The notes beneath the pieces were generated by a model, which saw only the letters and a list, made by a program, of their open reading frames with translations, searched no databases and was not told the DNA's origin. DNA of 64,000 bases from Acanthornis magna (taxonomy: Eukaryota > Chordata > Aves > Passeriformes > Acanthizidae): NCBI GenBank assembly GCA_036785705.1, contig JAWUZG010000159.1, forward strand, positions 1,550,001-1,614,000, in the 5' to 3' direction. Each line of letters begins with the position of its first letter. The first letter of the stretch is position 1. Made by a program: the position numbers and the translations under genes. This document shows, in pieces, positions 12,188 to 36,700 of the stretch.

Positions 12188-13955
12188 CCGTGGGGAGCAG
12201 GCGGAGGCAGTTGGCCGGAGAGCAGGATGCTCAGGGCCGGAGCTGTGGCTGCTGTCCTGGGAGTTTCCACATGAACCACACACTGTTCGCATCTGAGCCT
12301 TCTCCCCGTCCAGGGCAGCCGCTGCCGGGGGTTATTTCCTGCCCTCCGCGCTCTCCCCCCGCCGCCCCTGCCTGCCCCAGCCCGGCTGCTTCCTCTCGGC
12401 CGCCCCGGGGGCTTTCCATGCTGCCAGAAAATAAATCTCAGGCTATTTTTAACAGAGGGGAAAACGCCAAGGTCTCCTCCAGCCTGGGCTGCTGCGGAGC
12501 CGAGCGCGGACGGGCACCCCCGGAGAGATGAAGGAGGGAGAGGAATGTGCGGGAAGGATGTGGGCAGGCAGGGCAGCGTGACCCCGCTTTCATCTCCCTG
12601 CCTTCAAGCGGGATTTTGGGGAAGGCAGGGAGAAGGGCGCCGGGAAGGGAGCACCAGCTGGGTGCTGTGGGACCCCCTTGCTCCCCTTTGCAGCAGACAA
12701 ATAGCCCTCGCCACGCTCCCTCCCGGCCCAGCACCCATCAATGTCACCCATCACCTCTCTGTCCCTGCAGGCAGGGAGAGAGTGATGGGAGGGGCACCCC
12801 ACGTCTGCTCCCACCACCCCAGCTGGGATGGGGTGACCAGGAGGTGTCCTGGAATGGGGGACACACACACAGTGCCCACCCTGCATCGGGTCAGTGCCAG
12901 CACCCCAAGGAAGCTGGGCACTCGGAGGGTCCCCTGGGGTCAGGGCTGGGACAGTTGCTGTTTTTAACCCCTGTAAGTGCCTTAGGGAGGCTGCGAGCGG
13001 GATCAGCTGGATAATGCCGGCGGGGGCAGAGGGGGGCTGCGGAACGGATGGAGCTGATGATAATGGGGCGGGCACGGAGAGGCCCCCCCACCCCTTTGCT
13101 CCCCGAGGGTGGCTGTCCCCGCTCCAGACTGGGACACTGCCATTCCCTGCCAGCTGTCCCCACTGTCACTCCGCACGCATCTTTCTGGCTGCAGCGACAT
13201 GATCCAAGGACTCGCCCTTTCCTGGGACTCCAGGGGCTGAGGATTTATTCCTTAGAAGGCTCCTGCTAAAATCTCTCCACCTTGCGAGACTCCCACCAGA
13301 CCCAGCACCCCCAGCGCTCCCATCGGAGTGGGAGGAGGTCTCCACTCTCCTTCTCCCACCGGGAGATGTTGTGTAAAGCCCACAGCCAGCGGAAATGCGG
13401 GAAGAAAAGCAGCGAGAGAAAGAGGAGCCGTTTCCAAGCGCTGGGTGGGAGGAGAGCAGAAAACAGGAGGTGGAGGTGAAAATGTCAAACCTCCCAGGAC
13501 TGGCTGTGCGGGGACAGAGTGCTCGCTGGTGGCTTTTTGTCCTTGTTCCTCATCACTGAGACCACCTTTGCCTCTGGTCCCCAACGTGGTGGTGATACTG
13601 ACAGCCACCTCCCTGCCAGTGCTGTGGCACCCAGGGCTCAGCCTGTGCTGGAGCTTTCAGGGAAAATCTGAGCTCCACATTCCCAGCCCGGGCACTGCTG
13701 GCCACCTTCGATGCCACTTTCCTGTGACACAGGGGAGAAATCCCCAGGGCTGGCTGGGATTTGGGGTGCCTGGCCATGTCCCAGCATCACCCCGGGCTGG
13801 GGGTTTCCAGTGCCAGGGGATGTGGGGCAGTCCCCATATCGTGGGACACCCACAGAACTCTAAGCTGGACTTCACCTGTCCCTGCCCCATCCAGCCCACA
13901 GGGAAACCCCTGCTCTGTGCCCTGGGATAGCCTAAAACATCCCTGGGGAATTCAC
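12188..13955. other. Intergenic sequence, no gene seen
   Basis: GC-rich sequence between two CR1 fragments. It holds one perfect MEF2-type motif (listed separately). No coding exon is supported. Confidence 0.5.
12443..12452 (+). promoter_or_regulatory. MEF2-type motif (putative)
   Basis: CTATTTTTAA fits the MEF2 consensus YTAWWWWTAR exactly. A second identical motif lies at 14,702. Function is inferred from the motif alone. Confidence 0.3.
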
Positions 13956-14440
13956 CGAATGGGCTGGATTGGGAGGGACATTAAAGCTCATCTTGTTCCA
14001 ACCCCTTGACACAGGCAGGGACACCTTCCACTAGATCAGGTTGCTCTAAGCCCTGTCCAGCCTGGCCTTGGACACTTCCAGGTATGAGGCAGCCACAGCT
14101 TCACTGGACAACCTGTGCCAGTGCCTCACCACCCTCACAGGGAAGAATTTCTTCCCAATATCCCTGCCCTGTCAGGCTGAAGCCATTCCCCCTTGTCCTG
14201 TCACTCCAGGCTCTTGTCCAAAGGCTCCAGCTCTCTTGGAGCCTCTTTAGGGACTGGAAGAGGCTCTAAGGTCTCCCCAGAGCCTTCTCTTTTTCAGGCT
14301 GAACGCCCCCAGCTCTCTCAGCCTGCCCCCAGAGCAGAGGTGCTCCAGCTCTTGGAGCATCTCCGTCGTCCCCTCTGGACAGCACAGGATCACTTCTCCA
14401 GCCTGTCCAGGCTCCTCTGGACACCATCCCTTCCCTCCAG
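13956..14440 (-). mobile_element. CR1 LINE fragment, about 480 bp, reverse orientation
   Basis: This is the longest CR1 copy in the upstream region. The + strand runs from the reversed tail (TTGTTCCAACCCCTTGACAC), through CTCACCACCCTCACAGGGAA, to a CTCCCCAGAGCCTTCTC segment. These are landmarks of the 3' end and the last part of ORF2. It is 5'-truncated and carries indels, so it is a dead copy. Confidence 0.9.
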
Positions 14441-17400
14441 TGTGTCAGCTGCACCACACGGCTTGCCTGGAAAGGGAATAATCAGGATTTGGGGACCGTC
14501 CCCAACGTGGGGCTCACGGGATCACCTGGAGGGGCCTGACCCGACTGCGGGGATGGTGCGAGGGGCTCTGCCTGTGACCAGATGGCTCCAAGCAGCCCTA
14601 AGCTCTCCATAATGCCCCTAATTGTCCCCCGGCGCGGGAGCGGGTGGCCCGGCCCAGCTGGTGCCTGTGTCCCCCCGCAGCCACGGCTCCGGGACCTCTG
14701 GCTATTTTTAATCCCAGGAAGCTATTTTTGAAGGGAGAGGCTATTTTCCCTGCCCGCGGCTAATCCTGTCTTGCTGTTCAACCTTACCCAGCTATTTGCC
14801 GGGGCCGCGCAATGGGCAGCTCCCTGCCGGGGCAGTCTGCATCCAGAGGGATTCGGGGCAGGAGGGATTGGGTGGGAAGTGCCGGCCAGGTTGGGGTGGT
14901 CCTGCTCCCCCTGCCCTGTTCTGCTGGGGACGGGGCTGCAGGACGTCCGGGCTTGGTCCGGGTAAGGGCACCGCAGTGCCACGGAGGGGAACGCGCCCCA
15001 TTTGCGGACACGCACTGGTCGTTCCCCCCAGCCTGCCCCGCGGGAGCCAGGAAGGCCATCAGAGGATGGGGATGCCAGAGGTGACGGAGCCGCGTGTCCC
15101 CTGGGCGTTGCGGGGACCGCGGGGTCCTGGGAGCGCCGGCGAGCTGGGACTGAACTGGAAGCAGGTGTTGGGCACGTCCCGGCGGGGAGGAAGGGTGGGG
15201 GTGCAGGGCCGGGAGGAGCGGGGTGCACATCTGGCAGCGGAGGGGTGGCAGGAAGCGTCGCGCTGGCCCGGCCCCCCCTAGCTCGGCTGCCTCGGGGTCT
15301 CGGGGGGCCGCGCCGCTGCCAGATGTTGTGCAGCTGTCTCCGGCGCTTCCTCTCCCTCCATGCCCCGCATCCTCCGGGAAGCTCTTCCCTGCGCTTCCTC
15401 GTCGGGGAGAGCGGGGGAGACCTCCCCAGCCCCCCGCTCCTCCGGCCCCGGCTTCCTGAGCCGCCGGGTCTGTGTGCTCCAGCGTTCGCCTCTTTCACCC
15501 TCGGGCTCACCGCCCCCCACCCTCCTCCCACCTCTCCGCGGCCCCTCGTTCCTTTTCTTCTCCTGCCAGCTGCCCCACAGCTCTCGATCCCGGGGGATCT
15601 CTCCCCTCTGTTTCCTCCCGATCCTGGGGCTGCCTCCTGCGCTCCTGGCTCAGAGCTCGCTTCGCTCCCAGGGCAGCGGAAGGCAGGAGGCAGCAGCGTC
15701 GAGCATCACTTATTGCTTTTCTTCTTTTGCCTCTCCCAGCATTTTCTATTTTCCCACAGAGCAGGGACTGCTCAGCGCCCGACCAAGCCCGGTATCACGG
15801 GCAGGGAAAAGCCGGGAGAGCCGCAGGGAGCGTGGCCGTGGGCTGCGGGAGCGTGGGCTGCGGAAGCCGGGGAGATGCTCGTTGCCGGCAGCTCACACCG
15901 ACTGCGGGGCGCAGATAGGATTCAGGGATTAGAGCAGCTTAGGGAACAGGGCTCTTCCAAGCGGCAGATGGTGCTGGATGGATCCCAGGGCAGGGTTAGC
16001 GGGGTGGGAAACAGGTCCCCGAGCAGCCCTGGGCAGGACAGGGGAAATCAGGCAGAAGCGGGGAGGAGGAGGCGGAGAGGCGGAGGGTTTTTGCCCAGCC
16101 CGTTTCCGGAGCGCGAGGGAGGGCTGGAGGAACGGATCCGTCCCCCGGCTCCCAGGAATGCCAGCTGACGCCCAGAGCTGGTCACAGCTGCAGTGGCAGC
16201 AGCGCGGCTTTTGCACGCCATGTCCCCGGGGAGCTTCCCTTGCACCCCAGCCGGGCTGCGGGGCTCGAGGTCCCGGTTACGGGATGTGGCTCCATCACCC
16301 ACTGGGTCCTTCAGCTGCACATGTCCCTTGTCCCCACGAGTGTACGTGTCCCCACAGGAGTGCACGCTCCCGGGTGTGCGCGTCGTTCTGGGGGTGCGTG
16401 GGAAGCCCCGAGACGAGAGGCTTCATCGCACGTCCCTCTATGTCCCCTGCAACGCCCTGAGGTGTTTTTGGCCACGGGGACGGGTCTTGTGGGCAGCACA
16501 GTGCTGCCGTGGGGCTGGAACGGGACAATGCCTCCTGCCCCATGGCGCTGGTGGCTCCCCGGACTCTCCTGCGGCTGCCGAGATGAGCAACCTCACCCCA
16601 AATGCTGCTGGGGGAATTCCCAGTGACGAGGGTGGAAACAAGAGATGACGAGGTGGGGCCCGGAGAGAAACCCCACGGTCGGGGCAGCACTGGTGGCTGA
16701 CACGGAGTACCCGGGTGTCCCCAGGAGCTGTTTCCGAGCTGAGAGCAGCCAAACGAGCCGGGATAACAAAGTAGAAATTAAGGGACATATTTCCAGGTAG
16801 AGGGGTGTGATGAGGAGCTCCAATATTGGCCTCAGAGGAGGAGAGTCTGACTTGCTTTAGCTGAGATTGTTCCCATGGCTCCTGAGGGCGTTTGTGGTGG
16901 AAACAGGGGGACTCCGGCTGACACTGGGAAAGCCCAGCCACCAGTCAGGGAGTCACCGACATTTTCTGGGGAAGAGGAGGGCGTGGACGGGAATCCCTCG
17001 GGCCGCCCGTGGGTGCAGCTTTCTGCTTGGGGTGGAAAGGTGGGCACGGGGAACCTCCGGGGACTCAGGGACTCCAGCGCACCCCAGACTGCTCCATGGG
17101 GTACAGCCACATGGCCCGGGTGTTCGCACCAACCCCTACACCGGCAGGGAGATGGCAAAGTGGGGGATGTTGGGGTGGTCGAGGCAAGGAGCCAGGCATC
17201 CAGAGGATGCTCCAGATCCAGCCCATGGGACCCACGCCTGATGTCAGCCCCAGCAGCTGCGCCCACGTCCCCTCGGCTCATCCCCACTTAAGAGTCCCTA
17301 TACCTTTCCCAGAAGCCGAGGTGGCGTCTCAGAAAGAGGAAGCGTCGCCCCCGGCATCCCCCCACCGTCGTCCCGGGGCTATTTTGGGTCTGGAGAAAAG

Positions 17401-17813
17401 AGGAACGTAGCACCGGGCAGGCAATGCCGTGCAGCACACGGGGGCCAGTTGTGGATGGGGAAAGAGGAACCTCAACACCGCTGAACACTCCCCGTTCCCA
17501 CCTGCGGGACAGGGAAAGAGGATCTGTCTCACCTGAGGCCTAAAAAGTTTTTGGAGGGCACACAAGGGGGCTTAGGCAGTTCCCAGGGTGATTGCCGGGC
17601 GTCTCCCAATGCGTCCGGCTCCCAATTCCTGCCTTTGTGATCCAGGGGCAGGGTGCTGGTGCACATGCCATTTTTTAATGCTGCTTTTTGCTTTTAAATG
17701 TGTGTTTTGCACCAGTGCCCAGCTAAATGTTATCCCGTGTGGCTGTCGGTGTGGGTGACCCAAGGAAGGGTTGGGGATACAACCATGAGTGGGGTTTGAC
17801 TGATAGGAAGATT
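14441..17813. other. CpG-rich intergenic block, no coding exon supported
   Basis: CpG dinucleotides are frequent, especially at about 14.6-16.7 kb, as in a CpG island. Long open frames occur on both strands but show no known domain and are expected in such composition. A promoter for an unannotated transcript, or for a minus-strand neighbour such as ZBTB46, is possible. No TSS element decides this. Confidence 0.4.
14702..14711 (+). promoter_or_regulatory. MEF2-type motif with near repeats (putative)
   Basis: CTATTTTTAA is a perfect YTAWWWWTAR match. It is followed at 14,722 by CTATTTTTGA and at 14,741 by CTATTTTCCC, giving three CTATTTT starts within about 50 bp. Regulatory meaning is inference. 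Confidence 0.3.
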
Positions 17814-17918
17814 TGGATGGATGGATGGATGGATGGATGGATGGATGGAAGGAAGGAAGGAAGGAAGGAAGGAAGGAAGGAAGGAAGGAAGGAAGGAAGG
17901 AAAGAAGGAAGGAAGGAA
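17814..17918. repeat. Compound (TGGA)n-(GGAA)n microsatellite
   Basis: About nine TGGA units pass directly into about eighteen GGAA units with one AAAG interruption near 17,901. Long minus-strand frames rich in Phe-Leu-Pro-Ser across this tract are artefacts of the repeat. Confidence 0.95.
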
Positions 17919-20353
17919 TGGATAAATTGATAGGCAGATGGCACAGGGATGGACAGACAGGGTCCTGTTGTACCCACGCTCTGCAGGAGGCCATCCAGCT
18001 GTGCTCCCTCCCCGGGTGATGCTGTCCCCGGTGCCAGCCCGAGCGGTGGGACATGCCGGGGTCCCAATGGGAACAGGGGGGCGCTGCCGTGGGGGGAGCA
18101 GGCAGATCCAAAGGCTGGCCGTGGGCCATCACCGCTGCTCTGGGCGGTGATATCTCCGCCCAGCAGAGATAGCCCCACCGGCCGCCCCTCCTGCTCGGGC
18201 GATGCTCCGTTAGCACCTTGCGCCTGGGAATCGCGCCGGGCCGGGAAAGGGCGATAGGTCTGTATCAGGCGGCGCAGGCTCGCTCCCCGCTCCGCCGGGG
18301 AGGATGCCACTGGCACAAGGAGCAGGAGCCCGGCCCGCTCCGCTGGGCCCCTTCCAGCCGCGGGGAGGAGCGGCGGGAGAGCAGAGCCCGGCGGCTGTGC
18401 ACGGGCAGGGAGGGAATCTAGGTCAGGGCTTGCTTTAAAAGGGGGCACCGAGCCCAGAATGCGGCGGCTTCCAGCGAAGCCACGGAGCAGCGGCGCCTGC
18501 CCGAGCCCGGCGCAGACACCGGCAACAAGCAGCTGAGGAATGCCGGTGCTCACCCGGAGCATCCCCATCCCGGGAGCTGCGGTGGCCACGAGGATGCCCA
18601 CGAGTGCCGCTTCCCGCGTGCGTGGCCGTACACGCAATTCCTCGCTTTGCCGGGAAACAGTGATTTGTAGTTCTGGCTCTGACAGGGCTGGAAAACAACG
18701 TGGGGCCCGGGGACATGCGCTTTCCAGAGACACGGATGCCTGGGCACAGGGAGATGCCACTCGCCTCCCAAACGACACCGTCAAATGGTCCCTTCCTTCC
18801 CCTCCGCCTCCACACGGCTGGAAGGGCGTCAGCGAAGGGAACTCGCCCCAGGTCTGACATTTTTGCGCTCGCCAGCAAACGGCCGAAGAAAAAAGCCCCA
18901 ACCGAGCAAAAATCCCTGTGGCAGCAAAAGGGGAACCGGGGGGATTTGGAGGGCGCAGAATGATGGCTGCCAGGGCGAGCGAATGCCTCCACAGACCTTT
19001 TGCCCCACAAGTAACTGCCCAGCCTTGGCAGAGCCCCAGCAGATCCGAAAACACAAAGGAGATTTTATTTTTTCCCTCTCCCCAAACTTAGGATTGCTCT
19101 GCACTTCCCTAGACCCTTCAAGGGCTTGGGATTGGGGAATGTTTAGGTTGGCATCATGATGCATTTAATTAAAAGCCAGCGCCTGAAGGTAGAGGGAAAT
19201 CAGCTGCTAGAGCAGGGGATTTTTGGAGGGCAATCCCGTGAGGCACAGCCTGATCCTTGGCTGTTCAGGGAGGCTGGACTTGGCAGTGGGTTTGCGCCTG
19301 GCAGAGCTGGCAGAGGCCAGGACAGTCCCTGTGAGCTGCAGCCCTCCCGGCTCCTCCTGCCGCAGCCACTTCTCGGGGCCAGATTTTCAGGAGTCCAGGC
19401 TCTGGTGAGCTTGGAAAAATCCAGATTATTCTCATGGGCTCAGCAGTCAGCCACTCCCTGGGTTTCCACTGAACTCAGCTTCAAAATGAGATGTGCACCA
19501 AGGCTCCAAAGTTCACAATAACCCCACAAAAAATCCCCCAATAAAAATTTGAGCTGTTGAAGTGCTCCCTGCCCTTCCGAGGCCAAGTGGGTGGATGGTG
19601 GTCATGTGCTGTGCTCCAGGAAGGGCATTTCCAGGAGCTCTTGTGGGTACAAACCCTCTGCTCAGTGGCAAAGGTGCTGATGGAAAGGGCTCTGACAAAT
19701 TCCATTTCCCCATCTATCTTCGCTTCCCGTTTCACGCCTTTTCCTGGGCAACCCGAAGACAAAGGGGAAAAGGCTCTGAAAATGAAACGAGGCCCCAATC
19801 CAGGGGGGTTTACAGGGAGGGGGTTGCAAAATGGTTGGAAGCGGAGAGTCCCAGGGCTTCCCTGTGCCCTGAGGCAGGTCTCAAACCCAGGTGGAATTGC
19901 AGGCTGTGCCGCCTGCAGGTTTGGGCTCCCACTCCACTCCCAGCCCCTCCAAAGGGAAGGGCAGATTGTCAGCAGAACCGAGCTCTGCCCGCAGCAGGGA
20001 CAGGCCAGACCCCCCCTCTCCCACCACTGCTTCCCCTTTGATGTCACTGCAGGTGGCACCGCGGGAGAATCCGGGTGTTGAGGCACACCTGGAGCAGGCG
20101 GTGGCCTGGTCCCTGCAGCTGGACACCGGGGGCGGCCTGGGGGGGTCCCTGCAGATGAGCACCGGGAGAGCTCCGGGCACCACAGGCACCGCCGGACCCA
20201 ACGGGAGCCCCAAACCCTGGAAGAGGGATGACGGGAGAGGCAGCGCGGCTCATTACCGTGGCGAATGATCAGCGCTAATTAACGAGCCCGGTGGGAGGGC
20301 ACGGAGCTCGGGGGGCTCTCAGAGCGGCCGGGCCGTGGCAGGCAGGGCAGTCC
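17919..20353. other. Intergenic sequence with second CpG-rich block
   Basis: CpG density is high at about 18.2-18.9 kb, around a TATA-like TTTAAAA (18,434-18,440). No coding exon is supported. Sequence from 19.0 to 20.2 kb is ordinary, with no recognisable gene. Confidence 0.4.
18430..18470 (+). promoter_or_regulatory. TATA-like element in CpG-rich DNA (putative promoter)
   Basis: GCTTTAAAAGGGGGC lies inside the 18.2-18.9 kb CpG-rich block, about 2.4 kb upstream of the TPD52L2 start codon. A transcript starting about 30 bp downstream would have no obvious coding product; only a 25-codon frame from an ATG at 18,459 is seen. This is speculative. Confidence 0.2.
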
Positions 20354-20591
20354 CCGGTGCCACCCGGTGTGTCGGGCCGTGCCCGCTGTCCCGGTGCCGC
20401 CCGGTGTGTCGGGCTGTGCCCGCTGTCCCGGTGCCCTGTCCCGGTGCCACCCGGTGTGTCGGGCTGTGCCCGCTGTCCCGGTGCCCTGTCCCGGTGCCAC
20501 CCGGTGTGTCGGGCCGTGCCCCCTGTCCCGGTGCCGCCCGGTGTGTCGGGCCGTGCCCGCTGTCCCGGTGTGTCGGGCCGTGCCCGCTGTC
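20354..20591. repeat. GC-rich minisatellite upstream of TPD52L2
   Basis: Five 37-bp units begin at 20,354, 20,391, 20,441, 20,491 and 20,528, each starting CCGGTGCC and ending GCCCGCTGTC or a one-base variant. Two 13-bp partial units (20,428-20,440 and 20,478-20,490) and a final 27-bp unit with a 10-bp deletion (20,565-20,591) complete the array. Units differ only at single positions, which suggests recent expansion or gene conversion. The array lies about 270 bp upstream of the TPD52L2 start codon. Long frames read through it on both strands are artefacts. Confidence 0.95.
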
Positions 20592-20676
20592 CCGGTGCCC
20601 CGTGCCGGTGCTGCCCCCTGCCCTCCGGCCGCGCTCACGGCACCGCCGGCCCCGCCCGGCCGTGCTGACCCCTCTA

Positions 20677-20684
20677 TGACGTCA
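20677..20684. promoter_or_regulatory. Perfect cAMP response element
   Basis: The full palindrome TGACGTCA lies 174 bp upstream of the TPD52L2 start codon in CpG-island context, the usual setting for constitutive CREB/ATF occupancy. Confidence 0.55.
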
Positions 20685-20732
20685 CCCCCGTGTCCGGTGC
20701 CGGGGGGTGGTGACACACGTGTCACCGTCACC

Positions 20733-20750
20733 ATGGCGACGCGGCGGTGA
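20733..20750 (+). other. Possible upstream ORF, five codons
   Basis: An ATG in a strong context (CACCATGGC) opens the five-codon frame Met-Ala-Thr-Arg-Arg-stop. It matters only if transcription starts upstream of it. The same bases also resemble a YY1-type ATGGCG element near a start site. Confidence 0.3.
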
Positions 20751-20857
20751 CGCGCTGTGCCCGCGACCCTCCCCGGAACGGGCGGGCGGCGCGCTCTGAG
20801 CGCGTCACCGGGGGCGGTGGCGGCGGCGCGGCGGCTGGACGGGCCCGGGGCGCCGCC

Positions 20858-35046
<14,189 letters not shown>

Positions 35047-35203
35047 ACCTGGATGTGGCTTTGCACGGCTGTGCACAACTGGAAGAGCCCCCTCCCTCCC
35101 AAACCTTCACCACAGCAACAACATGCGACTCCAAGAAGGGGCTGAGAGCCAGTCTGGAGATATCCATCCTTCATTCATAGACACTGCTGCTGGATCCAAG
35201 TCA

Positions 35204-35209
35204 AATAAA
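35204..35209 (+). terminator. Proximal polyadenylation signal of TPD52L2
   Basis: AATAAA about 160 nt after the stop codon. The stretch about 15-50 nt downstream contains ATTTTACACTAAAGTTTGT, a moderate U/GU-rich context. Confidence 0.5.
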
Positions 35210-35681
35210 GAGAATGCAAAGTTTTGTACACAAATAATATTTTACACTAAAGTTTGTAGATTAAATGTATCACTGCTGTCCTTTTGGGAGAGCGTGTAAG
35301 CTGGAGTTTCCTTAAGGTAGCTCAGAAATGCCACTGCTGTAGATGAAAACAGTTTTCCCTTGTCTGACATAGCTTGGAGCAGATACATGGCCCTGAGCAG
35401 CATGAGGAGGGCAGTAACTGGAGAAGCCAAGTGCATGGGCACCTTAACTTCAGCTTCTGGCTCTGTTCTCTGTGTGGGCTACTCTGGGAGCTCCCAGGCT
35501 TCTCCTGTTACTGTTTTCTCTGGCACTCATCAGAGCAGTTGGGTAAATGGGGTAAACAGTTGGGTTTTTTCTGGGCTCCCAAAAGGTAAACTTCACTTAG
35601 CAGCTGCCTCGTTGTTACACTAATGCTCTAGCTTTAACAGAACTAAGAATCTTTATTTTTAAATGCAATGAACTTTAAAGA

Positions 35682-35687
35682 AATAAA
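35682..35687 (+). terminator. Middle polyadenylation signal of TPD52L2
   Basis: AATAAA, followed by an A-rich stretch at 35,691-35,709. That stretch could also cause internal oligo-dT priming in cDNA libraries. Confidence 0.4.
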
Positions 35688-36665
35688 GCTTAAAAACAAA
35701 CAAAAAAAAGCTTTGGCATCATATTAGGGCAATGCTCCCTTGGACTCTGAAGCTGAATTGCAAGCCTTACATCACTTACGCTTTACTTGTTTATGATTAA
35801 TTTTCCGTAGAGAAGACTGCAAGGATTCTAAAGCTGGTTGTTGAGCACTGGAGTTTTGCATCATGCAGTCATAGCAGCATGTTTATAAAGCCAGTTCTTG
35901 TGTTGAATTCAGTGGTGCACTCTGTTTCCCGAGTGTATGAAACTTGCTTCTCCCTTCTCAGCTTATACCTTCGTTCTCGGAGGAATTTCTGAAGGCTGGA
36001 ATGTGGCTACCATTGGAGGGACTCTGCTCTGCTCTCCAAGGGCTCCTCCAGCTGGTACATCTGGCTGTGACTGGATGGGTTTCTCAGTTGAAAGCCCCAG
36101 CTCTAATTTTGGTTTACAAAACTGGCAGAGAGTCACGGAGCTCACCCAGTCCCCCCAGGGGCTGGGTGTTTTGCTCTTCTGATGTCCAACTTCATTGCTC
36201 AGGAGCTGACAAATTCCAAGTTTTCTCCTAGAGGCCTGATCTTTTTCTAGGCAAGGTGCCTCCACGTAGAAATACCTAGAGTGAGCGATTCTGTGCCTTA
36301 GAGGCGAAGTGGGACTTACTCAGGTCTTTAAACTTATGTACATATCTGGGTAGTTTTAGTGGTTTATCACCCTGGAGGGACTGAACTGCCTCTGACTCTT
36401 TAGAGAAGCAAGTTTTGACACTGTTTTGATTAATCTCCATTTCCCCCACCCCGGCCCCCCTCCCTCTGCAGACCTGGGGACATGGGATGCGATGTTAGTG
36501 GGCAGATGTACTAGGCCTTAGGTGGAGTGTAGAGTGTTGTTCATGGGCACTCCTCGTTTGACTGGAACTGGCCTCCCTATGAGGAGCAGAGCCAGTGAAA
36601 CGGGGACTGCAGGAGCTTGGGTATGGAACTGTTTCTCTTTAAGATAAAGACTGAGGAAACTTCTC

Positions 36666-36671
36666 AATAAA
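36666..36671 (+). terminator. Distal polyadenylation signal of TPD52L2
   Basis: AATAAA with a clear GT-rich downstream element (TGTTGTTGTCTTGTTC) about 25 nt later. This is the best signal in the region. Confidence 0.6.
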
Positions 36672-36700
36672 GGATTCCTTTGGGAGAAAATGGGGTGAAT

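Larger units (their letters stand above)
20640..20857 (+). promoter_or_regulatory. TPD52L2: TPD52L2 CpG-island promoter and 5'UTR region
   Basis: The sequence is CpG-dense and lacks a TATA box. It contains a perfect CRE palindrome TGACGTCA (20,677-20,684) and an E-box CACGTG (20,716-20,721). A GTGACGCG element, part of a CRE half-site family, follows at about 20,746. The TSS cannot be read from sequence but probably lies between the CRE and the ATG at 20,858. CREB/ATF and bHLH-Zip control is inferred from motifs only. CpG richness continues through exon 1 into intron 1, to about 21.2 kb. Confidence 0.6.
35047..36700 (+). other. TPD52L2: TPD52L2 3'UTR
   Basis: Noncoding sequence after the stop, with three AATAAA signals (35,204, 35,682 and 36,666). 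The distal one is followed by the GT-rich GTTGTTGTCTTGTTC and makes a 3'UTR of about 1.6 kb, similar to mammals. The exact end is inferred. Confidence 0.6.

Noticed and set aside
15002..16168. 388-codon plus-strand open frame in the CpG-rich block
   Set aside because: Open because GC-rich DNA has few stop codons. The translation is low-complexity without recognisable domain, and overlapping frames of similar quality exist.
17723..19054. 443-codon minus-strand open frame with a Pro-Ser-Phe-Leu repeat
   Set aside because: The repeat part is the translated GGAA/TGGA microsatellite and the rest is CpG-rich sequence. No domain, splice-site or start support.
1..20353. CRISPR arrays, bacterial operons, prophage or a toxin system
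   Set aside because: Tandem repeats here are minisatellites without spacers. The window is vertebrate nuclear DNA with introns and CR1 LINEs.
1..20353. ABHD16B or ZBTB46 coding exons expected from mammalian synteny
   Set aside because: No alpha/beta-hydrolase motif, BTB domain or C2H2 zinc finger could be read on either strand.
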